38,777 nucleotides of DNA from Acuticoccus sediminis. Its GTDB lineage: Bacteria; Pseudomonadota; Alphaproteobacteria; Rhizobiales; Amorphaceae. The translations under genes were made by a program, and so were the position numbers. Each line of letters starts with the position of its first letter. The first letter of the stretch is position 1. Under the pieces are notes generated by a model. It was not told where the DNA came from. It searched no databases and worked only from the letters and a program-made list of their open reading frames with translations. Below are positions 13,934 to 21,750 of this stretch, in pieces. Location of the stretch: NCBI RefSeq assembly GCF_003258595.1, contig NZ_QHHQ01000017.1:1-38777 (forward strand). Reading direction: 5' to 3'.

Positions 13934-14265
13934 GGTGCCTCCTGGCGGGCCGGAGGCCATGCCGCGCCGGCGCGCATGATCAGGATGTCACGGGGGATGC
14001 CGTTTTTGTCGGTCACGAGCCGGAGGCGGGCAGTGGCATCTGCCAGGTCGCTGGCTTTGAGGTCGTAGCGGCGGGCCTCGCGCTCCAGCATCGCGGCGTG
14101 ACGCAGGGCGATCTCAGCGCGCTGGCGCGCGCTGTCGTCCTGCACCGGCTCGGCGGCGATGGTTGCGGCCTGATGGCGCTGATGGGCCGCTGCGGCGCGA
14201 AAGCCGTCGGCGAGTTGTCTGAAATCCGCTCCCTGAAGGAGCGTTTTCACCTCGATTGGTTGCAT
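13930..14265 (-). CDS. Hypothetical protein, coupled to the large helical gene
   Basis: The 111-aa protein is helical (FRQLADGFRAAAAHQRHQAA, then RQRAEIALRHAAMLEREARR) and ends with PRDILIMRAGAAWPP, which resembles the RDVLIL motif repeated at the start of the downstream protein. ATG 14265 has a GGGAGA site upstream. Its stop overlaps the next start by four bases (ATGA), so the two are co-translated. The 1.2-kb region upstream is non-coding and leads to oriV. The function is unknown. Confidence 0.7.
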   Translation of the reverse strand: MQPIEVKTLLQGADFRQLADGFRAAAAHQRHQAATIAAEPVQDDSARQRAEIALRHAAMLEREARRYDLKASDLADATARLRLVTDKNGIPRDILIMRAGAAWPPARQEAP

Positions 14266-15124
14266 GCGCCATCTCCCTATCTGGCTATTGCAACCACCTC
14301 CTCTTTGCTATTTTTGATTAGACTAGCATTTCATTGGTTAATATTTCGCTAACGCGAGAATATTTATTTAATTGTTATTAATATATCTTTAAGTATTTAT
14401 GATTTATACTGGTCATTACTTGGTTTCGCTTCCCGCAATGCAGACCGCTTTCCTGCCCGGTTGGCGGTCTTTTTTTATCCTCGGAGTGGCGGCCCTGCTG
14501 CTTTCCTTCACCGGAGGAAACCCGCGCGGGCGTTCACGTCGTGAACCTCAACTCGGATAAGGGGGGTGCGGTTCGGAGAAAGCCCCGCGATCCGCGCGAC
14601 ACGCGGCAGGGGTCATCTAAGGCTGCACGTTCACGGCAGGCGGGGAAGGAAGTCCCTCCGTTCCCCTAAAATCCCGTGACCACAATCAGTATACAAGCTT
14701 TCTCGCGGAAACTGAGTTTATACTAAGTCACACCCTCATCTTCTGAGTGTTGTGAATCTGGATTCTTTGCGTATTTCCTTGCCCTAACACGCCCAAACGC
14801 ATGATTTCCATCATCCGTTTTCTTGTCAATGTTCTGTGAGGTGTGGCGACAGCGCTACTGCCGGAGTTAGTATCGGTTGGGTTCGCGCCGGGTTCCCGCA
14901 GATTGCCCGACCGCGGACAGGGCCGCAGGGGCCGATGCACTTCTGCGGCCCTTCTCCTAGAGGCGCGCGCGGCGAACCGTCCGCAGCGCCGGTTTCGTAA
15001 ACGCCCGTAAATGCTCGTAGAGGCGCAACGCACGCTCCTGGGCAGGGGGGGCAGCCCAGCAGGTTTAGCAGGGCCGGAAAATCGAATTTTTGGGCCTTGC
15101 CGCGCGTTCTGAGGGTGGGGCCTT
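14266..15124. other. Non-coding region on the far side of oriV
   Basis: The first 150 bases are AT-rich and contain the probable promoter of the 14265 gene. A terminator on the plus strand follows at 14442-14476. Further on lie perfect palindromes CCCGCGCGGG (14521-14530) and GTTCACG-T-CGTGAAC (14532-14546). A stem with 10-bp arms AGGGCCGCAG (14919-14928) and CTGCGGCCCT (14943-14952) comes next. I see no gene I can support; a 141-codon minus-strand frame at 14728-15153 is arginine/proline-rich and looks spurious. Confidence 0.55.
14442..14476 (+). terminator. Rho-independent terminator, possibly of a small RNA
   Basis: AGACCGC (14442-14448) pairs with GCGGTCT (14464-14470), followed directly by six more T. 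Nothing annotated is transcribed toward it on the plus strand. A TATACT -10-like box lies at 14405-14410 but lacks a clear -35, so a short RNA of about 60 nt is possible but weakly supported. Confidence 0.7.
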
Positions 15125-15357
15125 GGCGAAGTGCTTCGCCGCATCCGCCCCACTCATTGCCGACCTGCGCGCCGTCAGGCGCGCCTCGAGCGCGCTAGCG
15201 CTCGTCAGTAGGATGGCTGGGGTGCCGGGCTGCGCGTAGCGCAGGGCGGTGGAGTTATCCCGCGTTAGCGGGATGCCGCTTAGGTGATGCTTGTGCGCCG
15301 ACCAGGCGCACGCAATTTAGGCCGCGCGTTAGCGCGGCGCGATTTCGGCGAGGCCGA
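15125..15357. repeat. Tandem array of short perfect hairpins beside oriV
   Basis: At least eight stem-loops, mostly with 7-bp stems, follow each other: 15125-15140; 15167-15184 (GCGCGCC, loop GTCA); 15187-15204 (CGAGCGC, loop GCTA); 15230-15244 (CTGCGC, loop GTA); 15257-15274 (ATCCCGC, loop GTTA); 15293-15311 (GTGCGCC, loop GACCA); 15321-15338 (GCCGCGC, loop GTTA); and 15345-15357 (TCGGC, loop GAG). The stems differ in sequence but most loops are closed by C-G and fit GNA or GNNA, which are known to make unusually stable DNA mini-hairpins. The array ends at the AT-rich stretch that leads into the iterons. Related hairpins occur elsewhere (18276-18291, loop GTGA). Confidence 0.85.
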
Positions 15358-15361
15358 TCTG

Positions 15362-15404
15362 CAAGATTAAATATACGTAGTATGATTAAAAAAAGAAAAG
15401 AATA
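15362..15404. other. AT-rich stretch, candidate DNA-unwinding element
   Basis: This 43-bp run is almost all A/T in otherwise very GC-rich surroundings. It lies between the hairpin array and the iterons, the usual place for helix opening in iteron-type origins. The assignment is inference from position and composition. Confidence 0.6.
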
Positions 15405-15470
15405 GGGGCAAAGGCCCGCGCGGAATCCGCCTTACCGATCAATCGGATAGACCCGTTTTTTCGCGGCGAA

Positions 15471-15725
15471 CTGTGGGTCAGACCTACCACTCGGCGTGAA
15501 CTGTGAGCCAGACCTACCACGTCTGTGAGCCAGACCTACCACTTCGCGGGCGAACTGTGGGTCAGGCCTACCACCTGACGCCTCAACTGTGGGTCAGACC
15601 TACCACCTGAACGCGGCTGCGAAGGCCGGTTTGACGGCGCGTGCTGTGGATAAAAGGCAACTGTGGGTCAGACCTACCACCTGCTGTGAGCCAGACCTAC
15701 CACCTCTGTGGGTCAGACCTACCAC
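15471..15725 (+). repeat. oriV: Eight iterons of the replication origin (oriV)
   Basis: The 20-bp repeat CTGTGGGTCAGACCTACCAC, or its variants with GAGCCA or GGCC, occurs eight times in the same orientation: 15471, 15501, 15523, 15555, 15587, 15661, 15684 and 15706 (start positions). The first five and last three form two clusters separated by 54 bp that hold a perfect DnaA box. The spacing within clusters alternates between about one and 1.5 helical turns of extra DNA (22-23 or 30-32 bp). Such arrays bind RepA; here they lie immediately downstream of the repA stop, not upstream of the gene. Confidence 0.95.
15645..15653 (-). other. DnaA box between the iteron clusters
   Basis: TGTGGATAA is the perfect complement of the DnaA-box consensus TTATCCACA. 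A second near-match, TTATCCCCA, lies at 15738-15746 inside the last codons of repA. Both point to host DnaA taking part in initiation. Confidence 0.75.
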
Positions 15726-15727
15726 CC

Positions 15728-16786
15728 TCAGCCGAGGTTATCCCCAGAGGGCACGATGCGAAGACCGGCGGCGACGGCGCGGCGCTGCCCGTCACTGTCG
15801 CGCTTGTTCGCCGCCTTCTGCTCGCTGATGAACTCGCCGGTCGGGCGCACCTCGTAGACGGCGTCGACCACCTTGCGGCCTTCCTTCTTAAGGGTCTCGG
15901 TGTAGCTCATGAGCGCACCGCGGCCTTTCAGCTCATCGAGTGCATCGCGGATTTTGCGGCGGTTGTCGTTGTCGCGCGCCTGCTGGAGCAGGGCGCTTTC
16001 CGCCAGCACGCTCTGGTAGCTGAAATGATAGCTCGTCAGGAGCGAGGCATGTTTGAAGCGGTGAATGAGCTTGCGGTAAATCCAGCGCGCCAGCTGCTCA
16101 TTGCAGGCCATGAGCCGGTCGAGGTTGAACTGCCGGATATGCAGCTGGTTGATGCTGTGGCTGATGAAGAGTGGCAGGCGACCGATATGGTGGGCATCGG
16201 CGTCGGCGAGATACTCCTCGCGCCCTACGGTCACGAGGTCTTGCAGGATCGCACCCTTCCATAGCTCCTTCCTCGCCTTGCTGACCGTCACCACGCAGGA
16301 ACTCATCACCCCGATCGCGTGCTTGATCTCGGTCATGCTGCGGGTGCGAGCGCGCGCCTTCAGCTCCTTGCGGATCATCTGCAGGGTGAAGCGCACCCAT
16401 GTTTCGGCCTTCTCGACATCGTGCAGACCGTACGTTTGATCGGACAGGATCTTTTTGAGCGCCTCTTCGACCAGCTCCTCGGTCACGCCGGGAAAGAAGG
16501 CCTTGTAACTGCCGTCGGCCTGCTCGATCAGGGCGGGCTGGATGGTGACGGTAAATTCCTGATTGTTATAGCTGTAGTGCCATTTGACCGGATCGGCGTG
16601 CCCATGTTCGGTGCGACGCTTCTCCGTCTGGGCGCGGGTCATGAAATATTTCGGGATGCTGTCCCAAATCTCGACGGCATTCGACATGTCCGCGACGTCG
16701 TTCGATACAAACTGCGTGAACAGATCGTACTGCACGCTTTTCTTCGACGCGGCGGGTGGTGTTTTCACTGTTACTTTCTCTGCCAT
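15728..16786 (-). CDS. repA: RepA replication initiator
   Basis: The 352-aa protein is an iteron-binding plasmid initiator of the RepA type found on many alphaproteobacterial, especially sphingomonad, plasmids. Recognisable segments are QYDLFTQFVSNDVADMSNAV near the N-terminus, IWDSIPKYFMTRAQTEKRR, VRFTLQMIRKELKARARTRS, and the winged-helix-like C-terminal part LLTSYHFSYQSVLAESALLQ. It would bind the eight iterons lying just beyond its stop codon and recruit the host DnaA and helicase. ATG 16786 has an AGAGGGG ribosome site. The codon use and length look normal, so the gene is presumably functional. Confidence 0.92.
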   Translation of the reverse strand: MAEKVTVKTPPAASKKSVQYDLFTQFVSNDVADMSNAVEIWDSIPKYFMTRAQTEKRRTEHGHADPVKWHYSYNNQEFTVTIQPALIEQADGSYKAFFPGVTEELVEEALKKILSDQTYGLHDVEKAETWVRFTLQMIRKELKARARTRSMTEIKHAIGVMSSCVVTVSKARKELWKGAILQDLVTVGREEYLADADAHHIGRLPLFISHSINQLHIRQFNLDRLMACNEQLARWIYRKLIHRFKHASLLTSYHFSYQSVLAESALLQQARDNDNRRKIRDALDELKGRGALMSYTETLKKEGRKVVDAVYEVRPTGEFISEQKAANKRDSDGQRRAVAAGLRIVPSGDNLG

Positions 16787-17145
16787 ACCCCTCTTCTTTC
16801 AGCAATTTAGCGGCGCAGGGGCAGCCACATCAATGAAAAACGGGGGTTTATGCACTGAGTCCCGTTAATGACCGGGAAAGCCTATCGAGCACGGCGGGTG
16901 TGTGAAAGCACGAACGGGCCTCGATCCGACGGGGCAGACTATCGCCATGCTCGGCGCGGCAAGGTCGCTAAAGCGACCTGCTCCGCTTCGCTGCGCCCCG
17001 ATGGGTGCCCGCGCCTGCGCGTGACGATCAACAGATAAGTGTCGGCTCCGAGGTGCGTCAGGCAGGAACGGCCTCGGCACTACGCGCCTCGCCCGAAAGA
17101 CACGCCTCCGGCGGGTCTTCCAAGGTGCAGGACAAGAGCGGCGGC
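16787..17145. other. Non-coding region upstream of repA
   Basis: This stretch contains the repA promoter region and several inverted repeats. One is a perfect 7-bp stem AGGTCGC / GCGACCT with loop TAAA at 16962-16979, of the same size class as the hairpins beside oriV. Another, imperfect, joins AAGAC-CGCC and GGCG-GTCTT near 17096-17118. No credible gene is present on either strand and no strong promoter motif can be singled out. Confidence 0.5.
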
Positions 17146-18063
17146 TTAGGCCGCCTCGCGCGCCGGTTCTGCGGCGCTGAGGCTACCAAGATAGTCCGCT
17201 GCCCGGCTCGCAGCACTGGCGGCGGTGAACACGGCCTTCTTGTCGGCCTTCAGTACCTTCAGCCATCCGGCGAGATAGGCGGCGTGGTCGGGCCGTGGCG
17301 TGGCGGCGATGCCGAGTTCGGCGCACAGGAAGGCCGCGCCCAGCTCAGCAATAAGCTCCTCTATGGCGTAGGCGTCATCGCCAAAGCGGGCGGAAAGCTG
17401 ACGGTCGAGGCGGTGCGTGGCACCGCTCCAATGGGTGAGCTCATGCAGGAGCGTGCCGTACCAGCCTTCTGTCGGGCTTAGAGTATCGGTGCCGGTGAAG
17501 CGCGGCCGGTCGGGCATGCCGATCATGTCCTCGGACGGACGATAGAATGCGCGCTCGCCGCCGATCGTGATGCGCGCGCCGGTGGCGGCGACAAAGGCCT
17601 CGGCGGCGGCAACGGGTTCGATGCGGTCTTCGGTCGGCATCGCGTCGCCCTCCGGCAGGGTGAAGCCATCGACCTGCGCGGCATTGAAGACGCTCGAGGC
17701 GCGGGCAAACAGAACGGTCTCCGTCTCGCTCGGATCGTCGTCGCGCGGGCGCTCCAGCTCACGATAGAAGACGATGACGGTGGACTTTTCGCCCTTGCGA
17801 ACCTGCGCGCCCTTCTCCTGCCACTGCTTATAGGTGCCCCACAGGCCGCAGCTGAAATCCTGCGCCTCGGCGGCGACCCACAGCGACAGGATATTGATGC
17901 CGCGATAGGCGTTGCGGGAGGCGATGTTTTTCGGGCGGGTGAGGGCGTGGGCGGAGCGGTGCCACGGCATCTGCCACTGGCCTGCGCCGGCCTCCATGGC
18001 GGCGACGATCTGATCGGTGATGTGCTGGTGAACGTCGAAGCGCTCCTGAGTCTGTTTCGGCAT
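17146..18063 (-). CDS. ardC: ArdC-like antirestriction protein with zincin domain
   Basis: The 305-aa protein has an N-terminal ssDNA-binding domain of the ArdC/TraC type (FDVHQHITDQIVAAMEAGAG, then RNAYRGINILSLWVAAEAQ). The C-terminal metallopeptidase-like domain has HELTH at residues 207-211 and a downstream glutamate in EELIAELGAAFLCAE that would complete the metal site. Such proteins protect incoming single-stranded plasmid DNA during conjugation from host restriction. ATG 18063 has an AAGGAGA site about nine bases upstream. The leader before it carries a large inverted repeat. The family call is firm; the enzymatic role of the zincin domain is not established. Confidence 0.9.
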   Translation of the reverse strand: MPKQTQERFDVHQHITDQIVAAMEAGAGQWQMPWHRSAHALTRPKNIASRNAYRGINILSLWVAAEAQDFSCGLWGTYKQWQEKGAQVRKGEKSTVIVFYRELERPRDDDPSETETVLFARASSVFNAAQVDGFTLPEGDAMPTEDRIEPVAAAEAFVAATGARITIGGERAFYRPSEDMIGMPDRPRFTGTDTLSPTEGWYGTLLHELTHWSGATHRLDRQLSARFGDDAYAIEELIAELGAAFLCAELGIAATPRPDHAAYLAGWLKVLKADKKAVFTAASAASRAADYLGSLSAAEPAREAA

Positions 18064-18653
18064 CTCGGTTTGTCTCCTTCCTTGGGCTGCGGTTGCAGCT
18101 GCTGCTGCAACCCTGCCCGTCGGCGAGACCGGGGCTCGGAGGGGGCAAGGAGAATCGCGCCGGTCTTGGTGCGGGCGCACAAGGCCGAAGGCCGCGGAGC
18201 CTCGGCCGGTACTATTCTCCTTGCGGGGAGGAAGGGGCAGCGCCCCTTGGCCCTCCCCCTGACACGTGACAAAGCGGGCGCGTGAGCGCCCTCCGAACCC
18301 TCTTCGCGTTAGGGATCGTCACGCGCGAGCGCTGAGACCTGGCTTTGCCGGGGCTCGGTGAGGCCGGCAGGCCGAATAGTGCCCGACGGCGAAGCCGGAA
18401 CGCCCGATTGCGTTCGTGCACTGAGGCCGTTTCTAAGAAGTTACCCCGCATGCCCGGGTGGCAATTTGCACACGAACCAATCGCGCGTTAAAAGCTTAGC
18501 GAATACATAATTAGTAATTTATCTTTATTATTTGACAATGTTTTGGCTACGTGCGAACAACTACTGTCTTCATATTGAAGATTCATTTAGTTGCGCTGGT
18601 ATTCGCAGCCTAATTGATTGGCTTTTGTAAATTATTTAAAGAGGTTTTATAAA
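18064..18653. other. Intergenic region: GC-rich leader of ardC and AT-rich upstream region of the beta-roll gene
   Basis: The left half is GC-rich and palindromic, and includes the long inverted repeat at 18145-18224 and hairpins at 18276-18291 (GGGCGC, loop GTGA) and about 18399-18416 (GAACGC / GCGTTC). The right half, from about 18480, is AT-rich and presumably holds the promoter of the gene at 18654. A TTGACA box lies at 18532-18537 but I see no matching -10 at normal spacing. An AAGAGG ribosome site is near 18638. No further gene is supported. Confidence 0.55.
18145..18224 (-). promoter_or_regulatory. Large structured element in the ardC leader
   Basis: Perfect 11-bp arms GCAAGGAGAAT (18145-18155) and ATTCTCCTTGC (18214-18224) enclose 58 bases that themselves contain a GTGCG / CGCAC hairpin and an imperfect GGCCGAAGGC / GCCTCGGCC hairpin, giving a branched fold. 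It would lie in the 5' leader of ardC, about 80 bases before the start codon. The AAGGAGA-like sequence within an arm resembles the ardC ribosome site. Its function is unknown. Confidence 0.5.
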
Positions 18654-21638
18654 ATGACTGCTTATGATTTTTCACTCGCAAAGAACACATCATTTGCGTT
18701 CGATGCGACTAACGATTCTATCAATCTGGGTGCGGTCGACGCCGCATCTGTTGGTGTCAGTTCTGACGCTAATGGCAATCTCGTTCTGAGCGTTGCCTCC
18801 GATTCGGTGACGCTGCAAGGTGCAACTGCCACGCAGATCACTACGAGCAACGTAACGCTCGGGACGGCGACTGACCGTTCGGCGTTGATCGTTGGCGACA
18901 ACGCCACCGGAACGAACTTCGATGCCTCCGCTCAGACTTATAACTTTGCTACGACCGATTATACTAATTACGATGCCTCCGAGCAGGCCAATGCAAATCA
19001 TTTGTTCTATGGCTATGGTGGCGGCGATATCGTAACCTTGGGAAATGGTAACAGCCTAATCTACGGAGGATCTGGGATCGCGGACAGCACTGATGGCAAT
19101 GACTCGATTACCGTTGGCACCGGCGGCAACACGATCTACGCCAATGCGGGGAACGACACCGTAGCGTTTGGCGCCACAACAGCGGGCCTGACCAACACGA
19201 TCTATCTAGGCCTCGGCAACGACACCGTTACGGATGCGGCCGCAGCTGGAAATCAGATCATCTATGGTAATACCGGCGATGACGTGATCACGCTCGACGC
19301 GGTAACTGGTGATGCAACTATTTATGGCGGCAATGGCATCTCGGACAGCACCTCTGGCGACGATACCCTGATCACCAGCTCGGGTAATGCTACGATCTAC
19401 GGTAACTCGGGCGCCGATACGATCGAGGTCGGCAATACGACCGCGCTTGCATCCGGTAAGACGGCCAATATCTACGGCGGAACCGGCGACGACACGATCA
19501 CTGTGACCTCGGATGCCGGATCGTCCGCCATCATCTATGGCGGAAATTCCGACGCCGACACGATCGACGCTTCAGCGGCCGTCGGCGACGTCACTGTCTA
19601 CGGCGGTCTTGGGATCGCCAGCCCAGACGATGGCAACGATACAATCACGCTCGGCACTGGTAGTAGCCTTGTCTATGCCAACGCGGGCAACGATACAATC
19701 AGCCTGACGGGTGCAATGGTTGTTGGCGAATCGTCCATTATTCACACTGGCGCTGGTGACGATACTGTCACAGTTACCGCAAATAATGGCGATGGCAACA
19801 ACATCGTTTTGTATAGCGATGGCGGAAACGATACCTTCAATCTCGATAATGACGGAGGAGATGAGTACGCCTTCTCTATTCAGGACTTCGCGGAAGGCGA
19901 CGTCATCACCGTACAAATCGCAGCTGCCTCTGCTGCTGACTTGACCGTAACGGGCGGCGGTAGCTCGCTGACGATCGACGATGGCGGCGACGCCAGCTAC
20001 GTGCTGCAAGGCTATGCAGGCGACGTCGATGCGACGAACTTCTCGATCGACGGAGGCGCGAGCGTTCTGGCGACCAACTTCGCGGGCAGCGCCACAACGC
20101 TGACCGGCGGCACCGGTCACGACCAGCTGATCTCTGGCTCCGAAGCCGACACGCTCGTTTCAGGCGGCGGCGATGACAAGCTGACCGGTAACGCCGGCGA
20201 CGATGTGTTCCAGATCGACCCGACGGGCCTCGACGGAAGCGATACCATTGCAGGGGGCGATGGCACCGACACGCTGGAATACACGACTGTGACGGGAGGG
20301 GCCCAGGCGGATGGCGTGTTCGCGAATATCACCGGCATCGAAACGCTGAAGTTCGGCGACTTCGCCTATAGCGGAGCCGGCAGCATCACCCTCGACACCA
20401 ATGCCGACGCGGCTGGTTTTGCCACCCTCGATGCCAGCGCTCTGACGGCCTCGAACGCGGTGAACATCATCATCCAGAGCAACTTCGACAACGACGTCAC
20501 TTTCACCGGTGGCGCAGGTGGAGACACGATCACGGGCGCCTCGAGTGCCGCAGGCTTCGCACTCGTTGCGGCAGGTGGTGCTGGAGCGGATGTCATCACA
20601 GGCGATGACGAGGCCGACAGCATCAGCGGTGACGCCGGTGCCGACACACTCGACGGCGGCGCAGGCGTCGATACTATCGACGGCGGCGACGGTGCGGACA
20701 GCATCACCGGCGGCGCAGGCGTTGACGTCCTGACGGGCGGCGCGGGTGACGACACCTTCGTCCTGAGCAACTCGGAGATGGAGGCGCTCAACAGCAACGG
20801 TGAGACCATCACCGGCGGAACCGGAACCGATACGCTTCAGGTGTCTGCTGGCGCTGTCACCATCACCGACTCGGACTTCAGCTCGACGGTGACCGGCATC
20901 GAACGCCTCGATCTGAACAGCGGCGCAAACGCAGCAGCCGTGACGCTAGGTTCGAGCGCCGCGGCCACATTCAGCGACGGCACAGTCACGATCGACGCAG
21001 TGGGTGTTACCACCTCGCTGAATCTCGACGCCAGCAACTCGGGCTGGACCTCTGCTCACAATCTGTCTGTCGACGGTTCGTCAGGTAACGACACCATCAC
21101 CGGCGGTGCGGGAACCGACGCCCTGAACGGAAATAACGGCAACGATACCATTACTGGTGGTGCAGGAGCCGATACGCTCGATGGCGGCGCTGGCAGTGAC
21201 GTCTACAACTACGACGTTTCGACGGAAGGCGGGGACCGGATTCTGTCCTTCGTATCCGGAACGGACAAGTTCGACTTCTCCGGGATCGACGCGACGCTGG
21301 TGACGGGCAACTACGCCGAGGCCTCGGCAGCTGCGTCCGGCGGCATCATTGCCTTCACCCAAGGGGCGCTTGGCACCGGGGGTCAGGGCTTCGCTGACAG
21401 CGCCTCGGAAGTGGTGGCGCTGGAAGCTGACGGGACGAGCTGGACCGGCTTCAGCAACGGCGATGAGGGTGTCCTCATCACCTCTGCGGCGGCGGCCAGC
21501 ACTGCCGACATCAACGTTTGGTACTACAACGATGCTGGCTCTGATGGCCTTGATGCATCAGACATCACCCTTCTGGCGAACATCACGGTCGCCGGATTGG
21601 ATGATGCAGCAGATCTTGCTGCCGGTGATTTCATGTAG
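18654..21638 (+). CDS. Beta-roll / RTX-type repeat protein, probable secreted or surface protein
   Basis: The 994-aa protein is acidic, rich in Gly, Asp, Thr and Ser, and nearly free of basic residues. Residues from about 130 carry IYGG-G-D motifs, including a longer unit repeated at about 136, 222 and 314 (IYGGSGIADSTDGNDSITVG and similar), roughly 90 residues apart. Classical RTX nonapeptides (GGAGADTLDGGAGVDTI type) lie at about 482-522, 615-702 and 810-853; they bind calcium and are exported by type I secretion. No Sec signal is visible, and the tail (TSAAAASTADINVWYYN through LAAGDFM) could be the secretion signal. The layout resembles S-layer-like RTX proteins of alphaproteobacteria. 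The start is ATG 18654, not the upstream TTG. No secretion genes accompany it, so export would need host machinery. Confidence 0.85.
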   Translation: MTAYDFSLAKNTSFAFDATNDSINLGAVDAASVGVSSDANGNLVLSVASDSVTLQGATATQITTSNVTLGTATDRSALIVGDNATGTNFDASAQTYNFATTDYTNYDASEQANANHLFYGYGGGDIVTLGNGNSLIYGGSGIADSTDGNDSITVGTGGNTIYANAGNDTVAFGATTAGLTNTIYLGLGNDTVTDAAAAGNQIIYGNTGDDVITLDAVTGDATIYGGNGISDSTSGDDTLITSSGNATIYGNSGADTIEVGNTTALASGKTANIYGGTGDDTITVTSDAGSSAIIYGGNSDADTIDASAAVGDVTVYGGLGIASPDDGNDTITLGTGSSLVYANAGNDTISLTGAMVVGESSIIHTGAGDDTVTVTANNGDGNNIVLYSDGGNDTFNLDNDGGDEYAFSIQDFAEGDVITVQIAAASAADLTVTGGGSSLTIDDGGDASYVLQGYAGDVDATNFSIDGGASVLATNFAGSATTLTGGTGHDQLISGSEADTLVSGGGDDKLTGNAGDDVFQIDPTGLDGSDTIAGGDGTDTLEYTTVTGGAQADGVFANITGIETLKFGDFAYSGAGSITLDTNADAAGFATLDASALTASNAVNIIIQSNFDNDVTFTGGAGGDTITGASSAAGFALVAAGGAGADVITGDDEADSISGDAGADTLDGGAGVDTIDGGDGADSITGGAGVDVLTGGAGDDTFVLSNSEMEALNSNGETITGGTGTDTLQVSAGAVTITDSDFSSTVTGIERLDLNSGANAAAVTLGSSAAATFSDGTVTIDAVGVTTSLNLDASNSGWTSAHNLSVDGSSGNDTITGGAGTDALNGNNGNDTITGGAGADTLDGGAGSDVYNYDVSTEGGDRILSFVSGTDKFDFSGIDATLVTGNYAEASAAASGGIIAFTQGALGTGGQGFADSASEVVALEADGTSWTGFSNGDEGVLITSAAAASTADINVWYYNDAGSDGLDASDITLLANITVAGLDDAADLAAGDFM

Positions 21639-21660
21639 AATGAGATAAAACCTCAAGCGA

Positions 21661-21694
21661 AAGGGTCGGCCATTCGGCCGACCCTTTTCTTTTT
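21661..21694 (+). terminator. Terminator of the beta-roll protein gene
   Basis: AAGGGTCGGCC (21661-21671) pairs perfectly with GGCCGACCCTT (21676-21686) around a four-base loop, followed by a T-rich tract. It stands 22 bases after the stop codon at 21638. Confidence 0.9.
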
Positions 21695-21717
21695 GGCGTC
21701 AGTCAAATCCTTTTTCT

Positions 21718-21744
21718 TTGACAAGGGAGCAACCTACATATAAT
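21718..21744 (+). promoter_or_regulatory. Consensus promoter without an ORF
   Basis: TTGACA (21718-21723) and TATAAT (21739-21744) are both perfect consensus hexamers with a 15-bp spacer (16 if TTTGAC is used). It is the best promoter sequence I found in the window. It lies just beyond the preceding terminator and no reading frame follows it. Confidence 0.6.
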
Positions 21745-21750
21745 AATCAT

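Noticed and set aside
14728-15153. A 141-codon minus-strand reading frame
   Set aside because: The product is rich in Arg, Pro and Ser with no domain-like pattern, it lacks a ribosome site, and it covers the region of perfect palindromes. It is most likely a chance frame in GC-rich DNA.
15471-15725. Direct repeats resembling a small CRISPR array
   Set aside because: Repeats are only 20 bp, spacers vary from 1 to 54 bp, no cas genes exist, and the position next to repA with DnaA boxes marks them as replication iterons.
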